Assembly (NCBI GenBank): GCA_947561715.1
Contig: OX387197.1
Coordinates: forward strand, 7,127,001 to 7,191,000
Direction of reading: 5' to 3'
DNA: 64,000 nt
Source: Ascidia mentula
Taxonomy: Eukaryota; Chordata; Ascidiacea; Phlebobranchia; Ascidiidae
Shown here: piece by piece, positions 1 to 11,229 of the stretch
Position numbering within the stretch: the first letter of the stretch is position 1
Layout: each line of letters opens with the position of its first letter
Translations under genes and position numbers: made by a program
Notes under the pieces: model-generated
The model's database searches: none
What the model was told of the DNA's origin: nothing
The model's input: the letters and a program-made list of their open reading frames with translations, nothing else

Positions 1-593
1 TCACGAAAATGACGTCGCATCGCACCTTCTTTGTTGAAGGCCGTGACCACATATCGTTCATATCAAAATCGAAAGTTCGGCCTCTTTTTTCAAAAAACAC
101 GGAATGGTAAAAAACGATTTTAGCGTTTTTGGGGTGGGATAATGTGTTGGCATCATCGCATACGATATATGTTGCACCAAACAATTGTGGTACTTTAACT
201 TATTTCTTCAAACACACACAATAAAGTTTGTGCGGAATCTTTGTTTTGTCCCAATAATGTAGAGCAGCATCATGTTCTGATATTGTGCTCATGCAGTGTG
301 GAACCGATAAAATCTGCACAAACACCTTTTGCCCTTTCTAATGTTGTTTTCATGTAACGTGGATCGTCGCCGAGTTCGAACTCCTGTTGCTTGGTTCAAT
401 GTTAAAACCGCACTTAATCGACGCCGTAAGTGTTGTACGAACGTCAAGGCGGTTTGTACAACGCAAGATGCCAAATCGCTGTACCTGACGTTAAACCTAC
501 GCTGCTCCTCGCGCCGCTCCAAGACTTGTCTCTGGAGCGAGGCGCGCAGGCATCGTGATGTGTGCATTTCCGTAACCGCGGTATCTCGTTTAA
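1..593. other. 5' flank of the ARID5-like gene, no firm gene
   Basis: No coding exon can be placed with confidence. GC content rises from about position 350 into the ARID5 exon, so an earlier exon may lie here. A strong donor-like GTAAGT sits at 426-431, and a short open frame precedes it (about 378-425), but the match to ARID5 N-terminal sequence is too weak to call. The long minus-strand frame at 289-789 resembles no known protein and looks like a shadow of the GC-rich sequence. Confidence 0.4.
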
Positions 594-3500
594 ACGCAGC
601 TCGAGGTCGACGCGACCACCCCGACTCGCCGTAGTAGCAGCCGCCGCAGAAGCAAGCGAAAATCGCCGCAGACTCTCCTCTACGAAGATCATTTCGCGCC
701 AATCTTGGTTCGATCGTCAAAGAGAACTCGCCGCACGCCTGTACGCACCCCGACGCCCGTTGAAGGCAAAGAATCAGAACCGGCTTCACCGAACACCCGC
801 GGTTACATCACCGCCGCCATTGTAGCGCAGACTGTGGATGTAGTAGCCGAATCGTCATCGGCTATAGAAGGCAACGCATCGGGTAGAAGAAAAACGAAGG
901 CCAGGAAACGTTCAGGTCGGCGTTCTTCTGCCTCTGCACTGAGCATTGCGATTCAGAACAGCTTAATCGAGAACCACAAGCCCTTGGATAGCGAAATTCG
1001 TAACTCGGGAGCGAGCAAGAAAAAGGCGTCGAGCTCTGCAAACTCGTCTCGCAGCTCAAGTCCCTGTGCTGAGTTAGGCGTCGCGTCGTCGACTCCACCA
1101 AAAGCACCCTCGCCGGCTGGTTCGGCTGCGTCGTCGACACCAAGCAACGAAGCATATGCATCGTCATCGACTTCGGCGTCGCCAATCGACTTCTTAAACC
1201 AGTCTGCCGACGAACAGGATAAGAACCGCAATTCGTCGCCGAGCCCGAGCGCCGAGCTGTACTTGCACGGGCTCATGGACGGAAGAATCCCGGAGAACAA
1301 GACGGCGTTTCTCGACAAGCTCTACCAGTTCATGCGCAAGCGCAGCACCCCGATCGGCCGGATTCCGTCGCTGGGATTTAAGAAACGTAAGTAGACTTGC
1401 ATCTTAGTTAGTAATATGTTTTAAAGACAGCTCAGTTTAGTAAAATCGTTAGTGCTACAAAATCAGTGGCCTAAAAACACTACGCCAGCGTGCGTAATGT
1501 ATGACAGATTAGACAAGCAAACAAAAATTGAAAGTGTGATGACAGCGCCGCTGTAGTGTGAACTGTGAAAGTTAGTTTCGACCGAATAGGCTGTGATGAA
1601 ACCACTTGTGTCGGTTTCTCCGCCATTTTGATGGTGAGAATGTCTTGCTGTAGCCCAGTGATAAATCTGCGAGGTGAAGGCGGTCAAAGCAACTGCCTTG
1701 CTGATTAATTTCGCTCGTTCGTGTTGCTTTTCTTCGCAAATCGTAAATTTGAGTAAATTTGCTGAAAGAAGTAAAATTTGCGACATTTCCTTTTGGGTAA
1801 ATAATGGCCAAACATTCGCGCCGACGGCAGCCTGCAGGCGCTGTCTGCTGCAAATCAATTTTGAAATTTTATGCGAGTCTATATCGTCTGATAAGCAGTG
1901 GCGACAATAATCGAATGCATGTTCAGTCACATCATGTCCCAGTGCCGAATCGCGATCTGATTTTGATATCGATCGAATTCGATGTTATCGCCACATTATG
2001 ACAGTTTCGAGGGGGGCGGATTGCGCAATTGGTATTTCACGCCAAATTTGTGGAAATATGTGACCTTTATACGAGCGTTTTACTTTGTGGACAGTGCTAT
2101 CAGGAATCTGTCATATTCGCGTCCTGTATTAGATAAAGGTGTGATGGTAAGTGAAGGTCATTTAACCAGCTGCTGAAGTTTGTTTTCCATTGGCAAAACA
2201 CGCTGCTGCGCTATAAGAAAGATTTATGAAAATTTATGATGAGAGCTTCATCAAATCTAACCACCGACAATAAATACAATTTAAAACAAAAAAGTTCAAT
2301 TTTCGATGTTCATCCTGACAATAACATATGCCATTCCACCGCGCACGCGGTGTTGGTCAAGTTTCGTAACATTGGCTTTTTTAATTGGCTTGAAGTAGGT
2401 ATACAGGCACCTGTACGTCTACGAAATGAATGCATTACATGAATCTGACCGCCTAAAAGCTAAATTTACCTCAGTGCATGCAGTTATGTGCGTGTCGGCG
2501 TGGCACAGTTTTGGGAGAACGGGCAAATGTTTTTGAACGTGCTGAAATGTTTGTGAACAAGAGTCATCCTGTGCTGTGTTATCGTCGTCACTGATTGGAG
2601 CAAAATCGCGTTCTTTCGCTTGATCGTGCGGCAAATAAACCCCTGCTTTTCTTTTTTTTTGTTGCCGCGGAGTGTAGCAAACATATTTCCGCTGCCGGGT
2701 AACATCTTTAAAAGCCTGCTTTAAAGGGAAGGCCAAGTGTGTATTTTTAGTGCTACAATATTTAAACGTTATAATTCGAATGTTTTGATTAATGCCCAAC
2801 TGTGGGCTAAACAGCGGGTCGCAAATCCCCCGATACATGGGCACTTTCGATATATACGGGCCGCTTATTTGTTGTTTAAAGCCGCTACGTTGCAATTAAC
2901 CACACAATACCCAAACTATTTTCAACCAAATGATGCGTTTAGGAGAAACAGGAATACTGTTTGTAATAACACAAATAAAAACAACAGAACATGCAGCGTG
3001 CACCTGCACCGGTGTAAACAGGTACTCGTGAGCAAGGCACAAACCGCGTTACGACACCGCGGCAGATGTTGTGCTGGTAGCTTAAACCCGCGCGACAGCA
3101 ACACCGTACAATGCTTGTTTCCCGGATCTGAATCATGCGCCCCGTTCCCTGAGCATTGTTCTGCGATTACAAACGTGCCGTCGACAGCCTGACTATTCGC
3201 ACAATTTCGCCGAAAACTGTGGAATAGATCGCGGTAGCATATAGAAGGGGTGCGACCGAATTGCAGGGACGTTCTCCCATGTCCCTCGGCATTTCCACCC
3301 CCTTCATCACGCACATATCCGCGTTCATTTCTATTAAACACGTGTTTGAACTGAAAAGTTATCTTAATTTGCTGCTAGAAGAAAAAAAAAACACTAGGAC
3401 GTTTACTGTTACGACATCAATGCAAATGGATTGAAGTTGTTGCAATCGGAATACTTACGCAGCACAATGGCCCAACATTGCCATGTTTTTTATTCATTCC

Positions 3501-6500
3501 GTAGTTTGTTTCTTCTTTCAATGATTCATTGTTTATTTATTACTCCGTGCAAGGGGCTCACTGGATTCTGTGGCCAAATAATTCCTTGCATCCCTTGCAT
3601 GTAATCAAAATTCCTCGGCGACTTTAAACTAAATTCAGGCCTAACTGAAGGTTGAAAAGACAGTGGGGAATATAACGCGAAACCGCAGTTAACATTTATT
3701 GTAACAATTTCTTTTTTTTCGCAGTCGATCTTTGGGCGTTCTTCAAACTCTCACAAGAGTATGGAGGATACGATATGGTAAGTCACCTAACATCAGAATA
3801 AAGGGTACAGCGGGCTTGGTTTGCGATCGAATTCGTGTTTAGACTAGAGTTTAAGTTAAACTAACTGTGACAATGTAGTTGTTTGCTCGGTTGCACTTTA
3901 CAGACGGCTATTTTCGCTTTGTTTTATATTTGGTAGCAATATACAGTACAGTGAGGCTCAAGGCACGAGAAATTCGCTGTTGCATTAATTCGATCAAGTC
4001 GTTGTTTTGGAGTTTGTTTAATATAGCGCGGTTTCCATAATTTTTTATCCCAGCTACTTAATGCACCGTATCCAAAGCGACAAACATAAATAATCCACAT
4101 ATTGTCGCAACTACATTGCTTATTCAGGCTTCACTTCTGTGCTTGTTTGTTTAAGGCTGACTGGTATTGTAGCTGTGGTGTATAGGATTAGTATATCGAC
4201 TACAACGCATCCAAACCTACACACATTAACACTATGTTGACTCGCAGGTTACCGCGAAACGCTTATGGAAGCATGTGTACGATCGTATGGGTGGCAACCC
4301 GTCCTGCACCAGCGCTGCCACGTGTACCAGAAAGCATTTTGAAAGGTTAGTTACAAATTCAAGTGTGCGTGGCAAGGGATGTCGAGCGAATATTTGACCT
4401 TTTGTTTTTCCACGCCCGGATTCTGGCAGTTCTGAAAACCTAAAATGCCAATTGTAGCGAAACAAGCTTTTTTGTTGACTGTTATAACCACGTACAGAGT
4501 TAAATGTTAAAGCGCGATCGCGGTCTGATTAACCTTAAAAAATAGACTAGTGTTGATTCTACATGTGGAGAATTGACCACTTTACGATGTAACATTCGCA
4601 TTCATTTGGAATTACATGAATATTGTTGTGCTTTGTAGACTCCTTCTGCCTTTTGAAATGTATCTGCGGCAACAACTGCGCAACAAAGAACCGGAAACGA
4701 GGGAACAGCGCAACAGCGGAAGTGACGACAGTGCTATCGGCAATGAGGTAAACTAACTGCGATCCCACACATACAGTTGTTCTGTAATGCGCTTGGAAGT
4801 TAGTGATTAACCAAGTCGTATGCCGTTCATTTGCAATGTAGATTCGCTTTTTTACCTTGACTCGGAACTTAAGGAGATTTCATCGATTTTTGCCGCAAAA
4901 TTATCAACAAAGTACACAAAATCCATACTGTACAAGCCCACAATTTTTATGCCAAGACACTATGATGTTGCATAAAAGCCTTGTCATGTTTTGATCGAAA
5001 AAAAACAGTAAACTGCCCGCAACCAGAGCAATGATATCTGTAAAAAATTCCCGGGTTTGCGATAACAGCTGGTAAAAGTGCAAACAGCTTAAACACACAT
5101 CATACCTCTTAGAAGAAGCTACGCGTAAACAGTCGGTGGGCGCGTGCGCGATTGGCACCGAACCACAACAAGAACACTTGAATTTGTAGTGTGTGCTGGC
5201 GCGTAGGTTTTAAGCACGTAGCCGCAGTAAGTAATCGCACAAATATGTTGTGGAAATTGGCTATTCGGTTTTGCCAACTTATTTTTACCATATCCAGGAT
5301 GTTGATTTCACCGGAGAAAACGCTCGTTGTAAATGCTTCACGCTTGACGTATGTTTTTATGGTCGATTCGTGTCTGACGGTAAAACCATGCGTCGGATTG
5401 GAAAATGTGCTCAGCAATAAGAATTAATAATTTTAACCTAGTTTATACTGTCATACTCGTGGATTAGTTTCACGGTTACACGCACTGAAATCGCTTTGAT
5501 GAAAGCCGCGCACGATGCATGCTGGAAAACATAACAAAAATCAATACGATTTTCACCCGTGTATCGGTGGCAAAGATCTGGTTTCAATTCTGTTTTACTT
5601 TTTACGGTCTACGTGGCTCGGAATTAACTGAAAACCGTATCCCAAAAAGCGAAACCGACGTCCCTGTGCATATGGTAACTCTATAGCAACCGGGTACAAT
5701 TTCACTCACCGCAACCGAGTCGCGACAGGCCATGAGGCGATATTGCAGACGAGTCGTGACAACGCGGCAACAAAAATAGCGTTCATGGTCATCGAAGCCT
5801 GATTATTCCCGCGCTTCTGAGAAGCGCGTCGTGACCAATTATTGCGGCCTTTTCGCGAAATCTCATCCCGCCGCCGCTGTGTAGCCTTGAACTTGTGACA
5901 CGCGATTTCGAAGGTGTTATTTAGGCTGGCGCCGCCGAGCCACGCTTCCTCTTGTTTATTCCTGCCTCACGTCGAGCCGGCGATTCCCTAAGCTTCACCG
6001 TTATGTCGTTGATACTCAGCTCCAATCGCGTCCCTCTACAATGTGGTATCACAGCGCACACAAAATTACGTTTTATAGAAACAAATTTACCTAAAATTCG
6101 CGAATTAGTTTCTTCACTTTTTATATGTTTAAACGAAAAGTACATTTTTATTACCATAACAACCGAAAGGTCAGCTTCGAAGTGCGATGTGTCGAACAGA
6201 GTAAAATTGATTACTTTGCGGTTGTTATCGAAACCTGGTACGTCCCATGTCTGCACCTCTGCGTTATAGGATTCAGGGTGAAAAAAACAATTTTCTTATT
6301 ACGTTTAACACCACACCTTGAAATTCATCACCTAAATTGAGTTTCTATTGCCACAGCGCTTGGCTGCCAACGACGAGGACAACGATACCATCGTTCAGCG
6401 TGCCTACAACGGCGAGTCGTACTTCATCAACGGCGCCAAAAGCAAAGCTGAGATGGCGAAAAAACAAAACGGTTGTCAAGGCGACGAGGAGGCCGAGGAG

Positions 6501-8955
6501 AAAAAGTCTCTGGTTAGCGATAAAACCACGTCATACACAACGCCGGCAAGCAACCATTCTTCATTTGTCAAGTTCCAAACTCTGACGCACGACGTCATTG
6601 GCCAAGAACTAATGAAGCATCGCAACAATGACGTCAAGGTGACGTCACCCGAGGATTTATCCGCCTCTTGCCCGAAAAAAGCCGATGACAATAAGGAGAG
6701 CATTAAACCGTTTATTGTCACCCCGCGGGAAAATGCCACTCATGTGACGTCACCGGGACCGCTGCCGACGTCACAATATGGCATGGCAAAGTACGCACGC
6801 GCTTCAGTCATTGTCGGTGCCAACAGAGCGCCACACCAACAATACCCCCCAAACGACCACACAAGCCCACGTTCCGTTTCCATACCAACAAGAAACTTCT
6901 GTCCACGTATGTCCAAAGCTCCTCCCCCCTTTGTTCCCACCAAGTCGAAACCTTCCGCTCCAATGCCGGAGCAACTCAGCGCAGTCCACGAGAAGCAACC
7001 CGTGGTCGCAAATATCGATTTGACGAAGCCCCCGTCGTCTTCTGTCGGTTCCTCTCCTGGACAAGATCGGACAAGATTACAGGTGCGTGTCAAATTTGAT
7101 TTTTTCACACGTTGCATGATCGTTTTAAAATGTTTACACGCTAATATAGGCAACTTTTGTTTGCGTATCATCATTATAAAAAAATCCCTTATTGAACTTT
7201 TTGACGTACCCTGCTGTTCTGACTGCTGTAATTATCTTACTTGTTGTTAATAACATGACGATCTTCCTATAGAAACGTCCCCACGATGACCTCCGTCCAC
7301 TACCAGTGGCCTCAGGCCCACGAACTTCATCACCTTCAAGCCCAAAACGTCATCGCCCTGAAGTGGTCCAGTTGACAACAAGGCCCCAGACGTTAGCCCC
7401 GCCTAGTGGACGCTACGACATTCGTCAGCTGATGGCTCCGGATGAACGAAAACCCGATGAGATCCGCAGGCCGGTGGAAATGAAATCTCCAAATTACTTC
7501 GTCCCCCACTCACAAACACTTCGTCTTCCAAAGAATCCTGTGCAACTGGGTTTGAGGACGGACGCATCTATTCTCGTTTCGTCGCAAGTGCCGCGGATTC
7601 CTCCTGAGGCCAGACAGCCCCGGCCCAGTTTCGTGGACCCGCGTCGTTTGGACGAATCGCAACGCCCGGTGATCAAACCCGATGTTCGCCAGCGTTCGGA
7701 GCCCAAACGCCCGCTGAACGGGGTCCCGAACGTCCGGCATCTGATCGAAGGAAGAATGAGGCCCGCATCCCCACCGAAGCGTACAGTGCATTCCCCTGCT
7801 CCAGCCGCTACGCCCGTGCGAAAGGAGTCTTACTACCGACCAAACGGCATGCTGGCAACCCATCGACAGCAGCAAAAAGAGCATTCTGCCCCTTCCAATC
7901 GGGACGTTCCTTCTCGACAAACTCCACCTAAACCTGTGGATGTGAGAGGACCTGTTATAACCAATGGTGCCGCGGCATACGAAAGGAATAAAATCCCTTA
8001 CGTTCCGCGGCCTCGGACTCCGCCACAAACGAAGTCGGAGACCACCCCGCGGAAACCTTTCTCGAGTGTCTTTACTGTCGATCGTCTTACGGCGGAAACG
8101 GGTAACATAAAACTACACCCAAGGAGCACGCCGCAACACTTGACCACCTCTGCCGATGTAAAGACGCGTGCGGTTTACTCATCGCCCGAGACCCAGCATC
8201 AGCCACAGCATCACAAGGTTCAGCACAGTTTCATGAAGCCGCCTGACCGTAAACCCAGCCAACCGCACGGGGACCCTTACAAAATGCAGCGCAGGCCGGA
8301 GTTCCAGGAGCCGCCGAAGCGCCAACCACCCCCTCCTCAAATGCCAGTTCCCCGCTCGCCCCATAATAAAGACCCCGGTCCAATTCCCGGCGTTGCCGGA
8401 GCATCATTAGCCGCTCTCCCGCCTGGCGTTGCAAACGCCCTGCTTTCGTACATACCTCCGAATTGCTCGCAAAAAGCGTTGGACCAATTCCTCCAGGAGG
8501 CCATGAAAGCGACTCTTCTGCCTACAACGCATTACAACAATCTTATGCAAGAGGCAATTATTCGCCAACAGCTCGACCCACGCCTCATAACCCACCAAGA
8601 GCTCCAAGCAGCCGAAGCCTCCAATTTGGCCCGCGCCGCAAGGCTGGCCAACCCGGCGGTGCATCAGGACGCAGTGGCGGTCGCGCAAATGTACCAAATT
8701 GCGCAACAACAATTGGCTCTCAGACACATGCAAGATGTCGCTGGTTCGAGCGCCGCCAGTGCCAAACTTGGGCCGATCGCAAACGGAGAGATGCTTCACG
8801 AACTTGCCCGCTATGGCGTCCCAGCCGTCCTCACCAGTGTTCCAGCCCCAGCAGCTATCCGCAGTGCCCCATTTTCGGCCCCCGCGCCTGCGCCCCCTCA
8901 TTTTTCGGCCGATATGTCCAACGCGTTCTACTCGGCCGCATACGCGCGGCGGTAA
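594..8955 (+). CDS. ARID5: ARID5-like AT-rich interaction domain protein
   Basis: A nuclear DNA-binding protein of the ARID5A/B (MRF1/MRF2) type. In vertebrates these bind AT-rich DNA, and ARID5B partners the demethylase PHF2. Visible exons are about 594-1386, 3725-3777, 4248-4345, 4639-4747, 6357-7082 and 7273-8955. All junctions keep phase and have GT-AG sites. The ARID is split over the first four exons: FLDKLYQFMRKR, then LDLWAFFKLSQEYGGYDM, then the ARID5 hallmark GGNPSCTSAATCTRKHFER. The N-terminal part is Ser-rich and basic. The long C-terminal half is Pro-rich and disordered, ending in Ala/Gln-rich helical sequence (roughly 8400-8760). The joined frame is about 1,150 codons. The 5' end is uncertain: the first frame opens after a stop at 591-593 with no ATG before the ARID, so at least one upstream exon is missing or unrecognised. 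ARID5 family assignment is secure; A versus B cannot be told. Confidence 0.85.
5810..5828. repeat. near-perfect palindrome in an ARID5 intron
   Basis: CGCGCTTCT, one G, then AGAAGCGCG: nine-base arms with a single central base, inside a GC-rich island (about 5640-5900) of the otherwise AT-rich intron. It could be a dimeric protein-binding site or a small hairpin. Nothing else identifies it. Confidence 0.5.
6591..6773. promoter_or_regulatory. cluster of CRE-type sites inside ARID5 coding exon
   Basis: Five ACGTCA cores lie within about 180 bases of coding sequence. Three are full TGACGTCA palindromes (6629-6636, 6640-6647, 6745-6752); two lack the leading T (about 6591 and 6767). In frame they encode D-V or V-T-S. 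TGACGTCA is the classical CREB/ATF site. Whether these are used as an intragenic enhancer is inference. Confidence 0.4.
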
Positions 8956-9138
8956 CGCCCCGAACACCCTCGTTTCCCTCATTTTTTTTATTTCAGTTCA
9001 CCACGACAGCTATTGTTATTATTATTATTATTACTTTTCGCTGCTCCTGTGACAATTATTGCGTTTGTCGTCCTTTCTTATTTCCGCACCCATACAGGAA
9101 CGCACCGCCCTTCTCCACTAGTGATCAAAATACCGTGG

Positions 9139-9166
9139 TGACGTCATGCGCCCCTCGATGACGTCA
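9139..9166. promoter_or_regulatory. pair of perfect CRE sites 20 bp apart
   Basis: Two exact TGACGTCA palindromes at 9139-9146 and 9159-9166, start to start 20 bases, close to two helical turns, so bound dimers would face the same side. They lie in the ARID5 3' flank, roughly 185 bases after the stop. Factor binding is inferred from the motif alone. Confidence 0.45.
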
Positions 9167-9287
9167 AGTCACTGTGTAGCCAGTCGTCATTCCAACAGTC
9201 GACCAGCGATCAATTCTTTATGTCGTCACTCGGTTTCGAATCAACTCGATTGTCAACTGAAAAAAAAACGCTTATAAATTTGAAATT

Positions 9288-9488
9288 TTATTTGTGATTG
9301 CCTCCCGTTGATCGCAAACGCGTACTTGGGCGCACATTTTTATTCGATTTCCTATTCCTTCTAGTTGGTGGAGGTTCTTTGCGACGCTCGTCGGCCTCCA
9401 GGACGTTCTTTTCCTTCCGAGTTTTTTGTTCGCTGATCCGCGATCTCTTTTCGTTTTTCTTGTGGGAAGAAATAGAAGTGCGACAAAT
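9288..9488 (-). CDS. possible terminal exon of an unidentified basic protein
   Basis: A 67-codon open stretch on the minus strand. It starts straight after an acceptor-like TTCTGACAG, keeps frame, and ends at TAA (9288-9290). The product is very rich in Lys, Arg, Glu and Ser, for example KKNEKRSRISEQKTRKEK. GC content drops sharply on both sides, as at exon edges. No upstream exon was found, and the other strand is also open here, so it may simply be ARID5 3' UTR. Confidence 0.25.
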   Translation of the reverse strand: MCRTSISSHKKNEKRSRISEQKTRKEKNVLEADERRKEPPPTRRNRKSNKNVRPSTRLRSTGGNHK

Positions 9489-11229
9489 CTGTCAGAATAT
9501 ATCAACATTTCGTGATTTTCGTGCAGGATAGTTTAGTTGTGAAGATCAGATATTGATCGTGTTTCCCGGTGCCCAAAAACATATCCTCAGTATTCAGGAT
9601 GGTTGTGCAACGCAGAATTCCCGAGATACTTTAGGAAATCGATATCTCGCATCAGGATTTTGAATAGTGCCGAAAATAACACTGGCGCTAATCGTCTGCC
9701 ATGTTTGGGGTATTTATACATTCCAGTTACAAAATCGCTGTTGTTTTTGACATTCAAACAAAATTGTGTTGTGTGGCAGAAAGAAATCGTATTCCATGCT
9801 ACATCTGACATAACAACGCAGCAAGCCACTGTTTAATGTAACAGTTTCTAATGACCTGTCAATTGAGATAACAGAGTTTGTTCATGGCGTATATGGTGGC
9901 CTGTAGTTAAAAAAAATTGTATCATTGACCTGACAATATTATTGAAACACGTTTTAGTCGTCAATTTTTCTTTTTGTCCAAACCAATGCCGAAGGAATTC
10001 CGCGGTTCATTTAAGGACGCTACAGAAAGGGTTAAAATGTATCGAAAAATAAACGTGTACTCGCTGTATTGTGGGTTAAAACCGCACACACGATATGGAT
10101 GCTTAACCAAAGTCCTCAATACAGTTTTGCCAAAAGCAAAGTGATGCACTCTTGACGTAACATAAACGCAAGTTTGGCGCAGGAACTGAAGCGGGGAAAA
10201 CGTTTCTCCTGCAATTTCCTTAAAAACACAGCAACCTTGCGGTCCTTGCGGTGGGAAAAATACATGACAGCATTTTCGGGGAAAGCGTGGGTGTCAAATT
10301 TATCAGATATGCCCATGCTTCGGCGAAAAGACGTGTTTTGCACTTGACGTTGCTTCGCTGTAATCCGTTTCCATCGCGATACACAGAAAATTTAGGTTAA
10401 TAGACTATATTTTGCATACAACCTGATGCTTGCACGATGGCGTTTTCTTTTCAGAGAAGTATGGCTTCTTAAAATGAAGTTATTTTCGCAATAATCCTGA
10501 ACCCATCGAGGGTGCTGATAATTCAAAAACATATGGAAAAAACGATGCCTGTTGGCAACTAGGCTCTTATTTAACAAATCCTTTACTATGATGCATTGAG
10601 ATACAAATATTCGAACTCAAATGTGATGACAACGAATATTTATTGCACTTTTCAAAACCAAATGAAACATGTTGAAATAAAACAGTCGATTCCACACATA
10701 AAAAACAAACAAGAAAATAATAATTAAGGTTAATAACCCTTCGCCTCTTGACAATATGGGATATAGATGGTCATACATTGCCGTCAGCAAATTACCTATC
10801 TTCTCATAGTTACATGTTAAATCAAATAGTGCGCAAATATGAAAAGTTTTACGCTTTCGATCGCATTGGCAAAACCAAACCCTGTGCCTTCGTCGTTGAT
10901 CAGGGAATATGGAAAAAAATCTTTCCATACAAAGCATACACGATACCCATTGGTCGCAATAAAGCAAGTGTTTAAAATACTTTTAATTTAAGAAGTTGAA
11001 TCAATTTAAAACGGTAAGTTTTAGTTATACTACGTTTCGTGGTGAAGTAAACGGATTGATAAGAAATCATCATATAATGTTTAAACAATCAACATTCCAA
11101 CAACATGTAGTTCCGTGTGGATGAACAAAAGTTTAGAATTTGATCAAGACGCATTTCTCAGTCCAATTTAAGATTAAATCCTCCGAAGAAGCGGAGATGG
11201 CGGGAACGAAAATTGAACAATTTTAGCTT

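Larger units (their letters stand above)
8956..11229. other. convergent spacer between ARID5 and COMMD9
   Basis: This holds the ARID5 3' flank, with a short TTA-type microsatellite (about 9014-9033), two CRE sites and one possible minus-strand exon (9288-9488). The rest is AT-rich. Short frames there, such as 10116-10343 on the minus strand, resemble nothing known. Confidence 0.5.

Noticed and set aside
289-789. 166-codon minus frame in the ARID5 5' region
   Set aside because: Overlaps the ARID5 exon on the other strand, and its Arg/Cys-rich content resembles no family.
8407-8982. 191-codon minus frame inside the last ARID5 exon
   Set aside because: Antisense shadow of GC-rich, Pro/Ala-rich coding sequence; no domain seen.
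10116-10343. 75-codon minus frame
   Set aside because: Plausible composition but no splice context, homologue or neighbouring exon.
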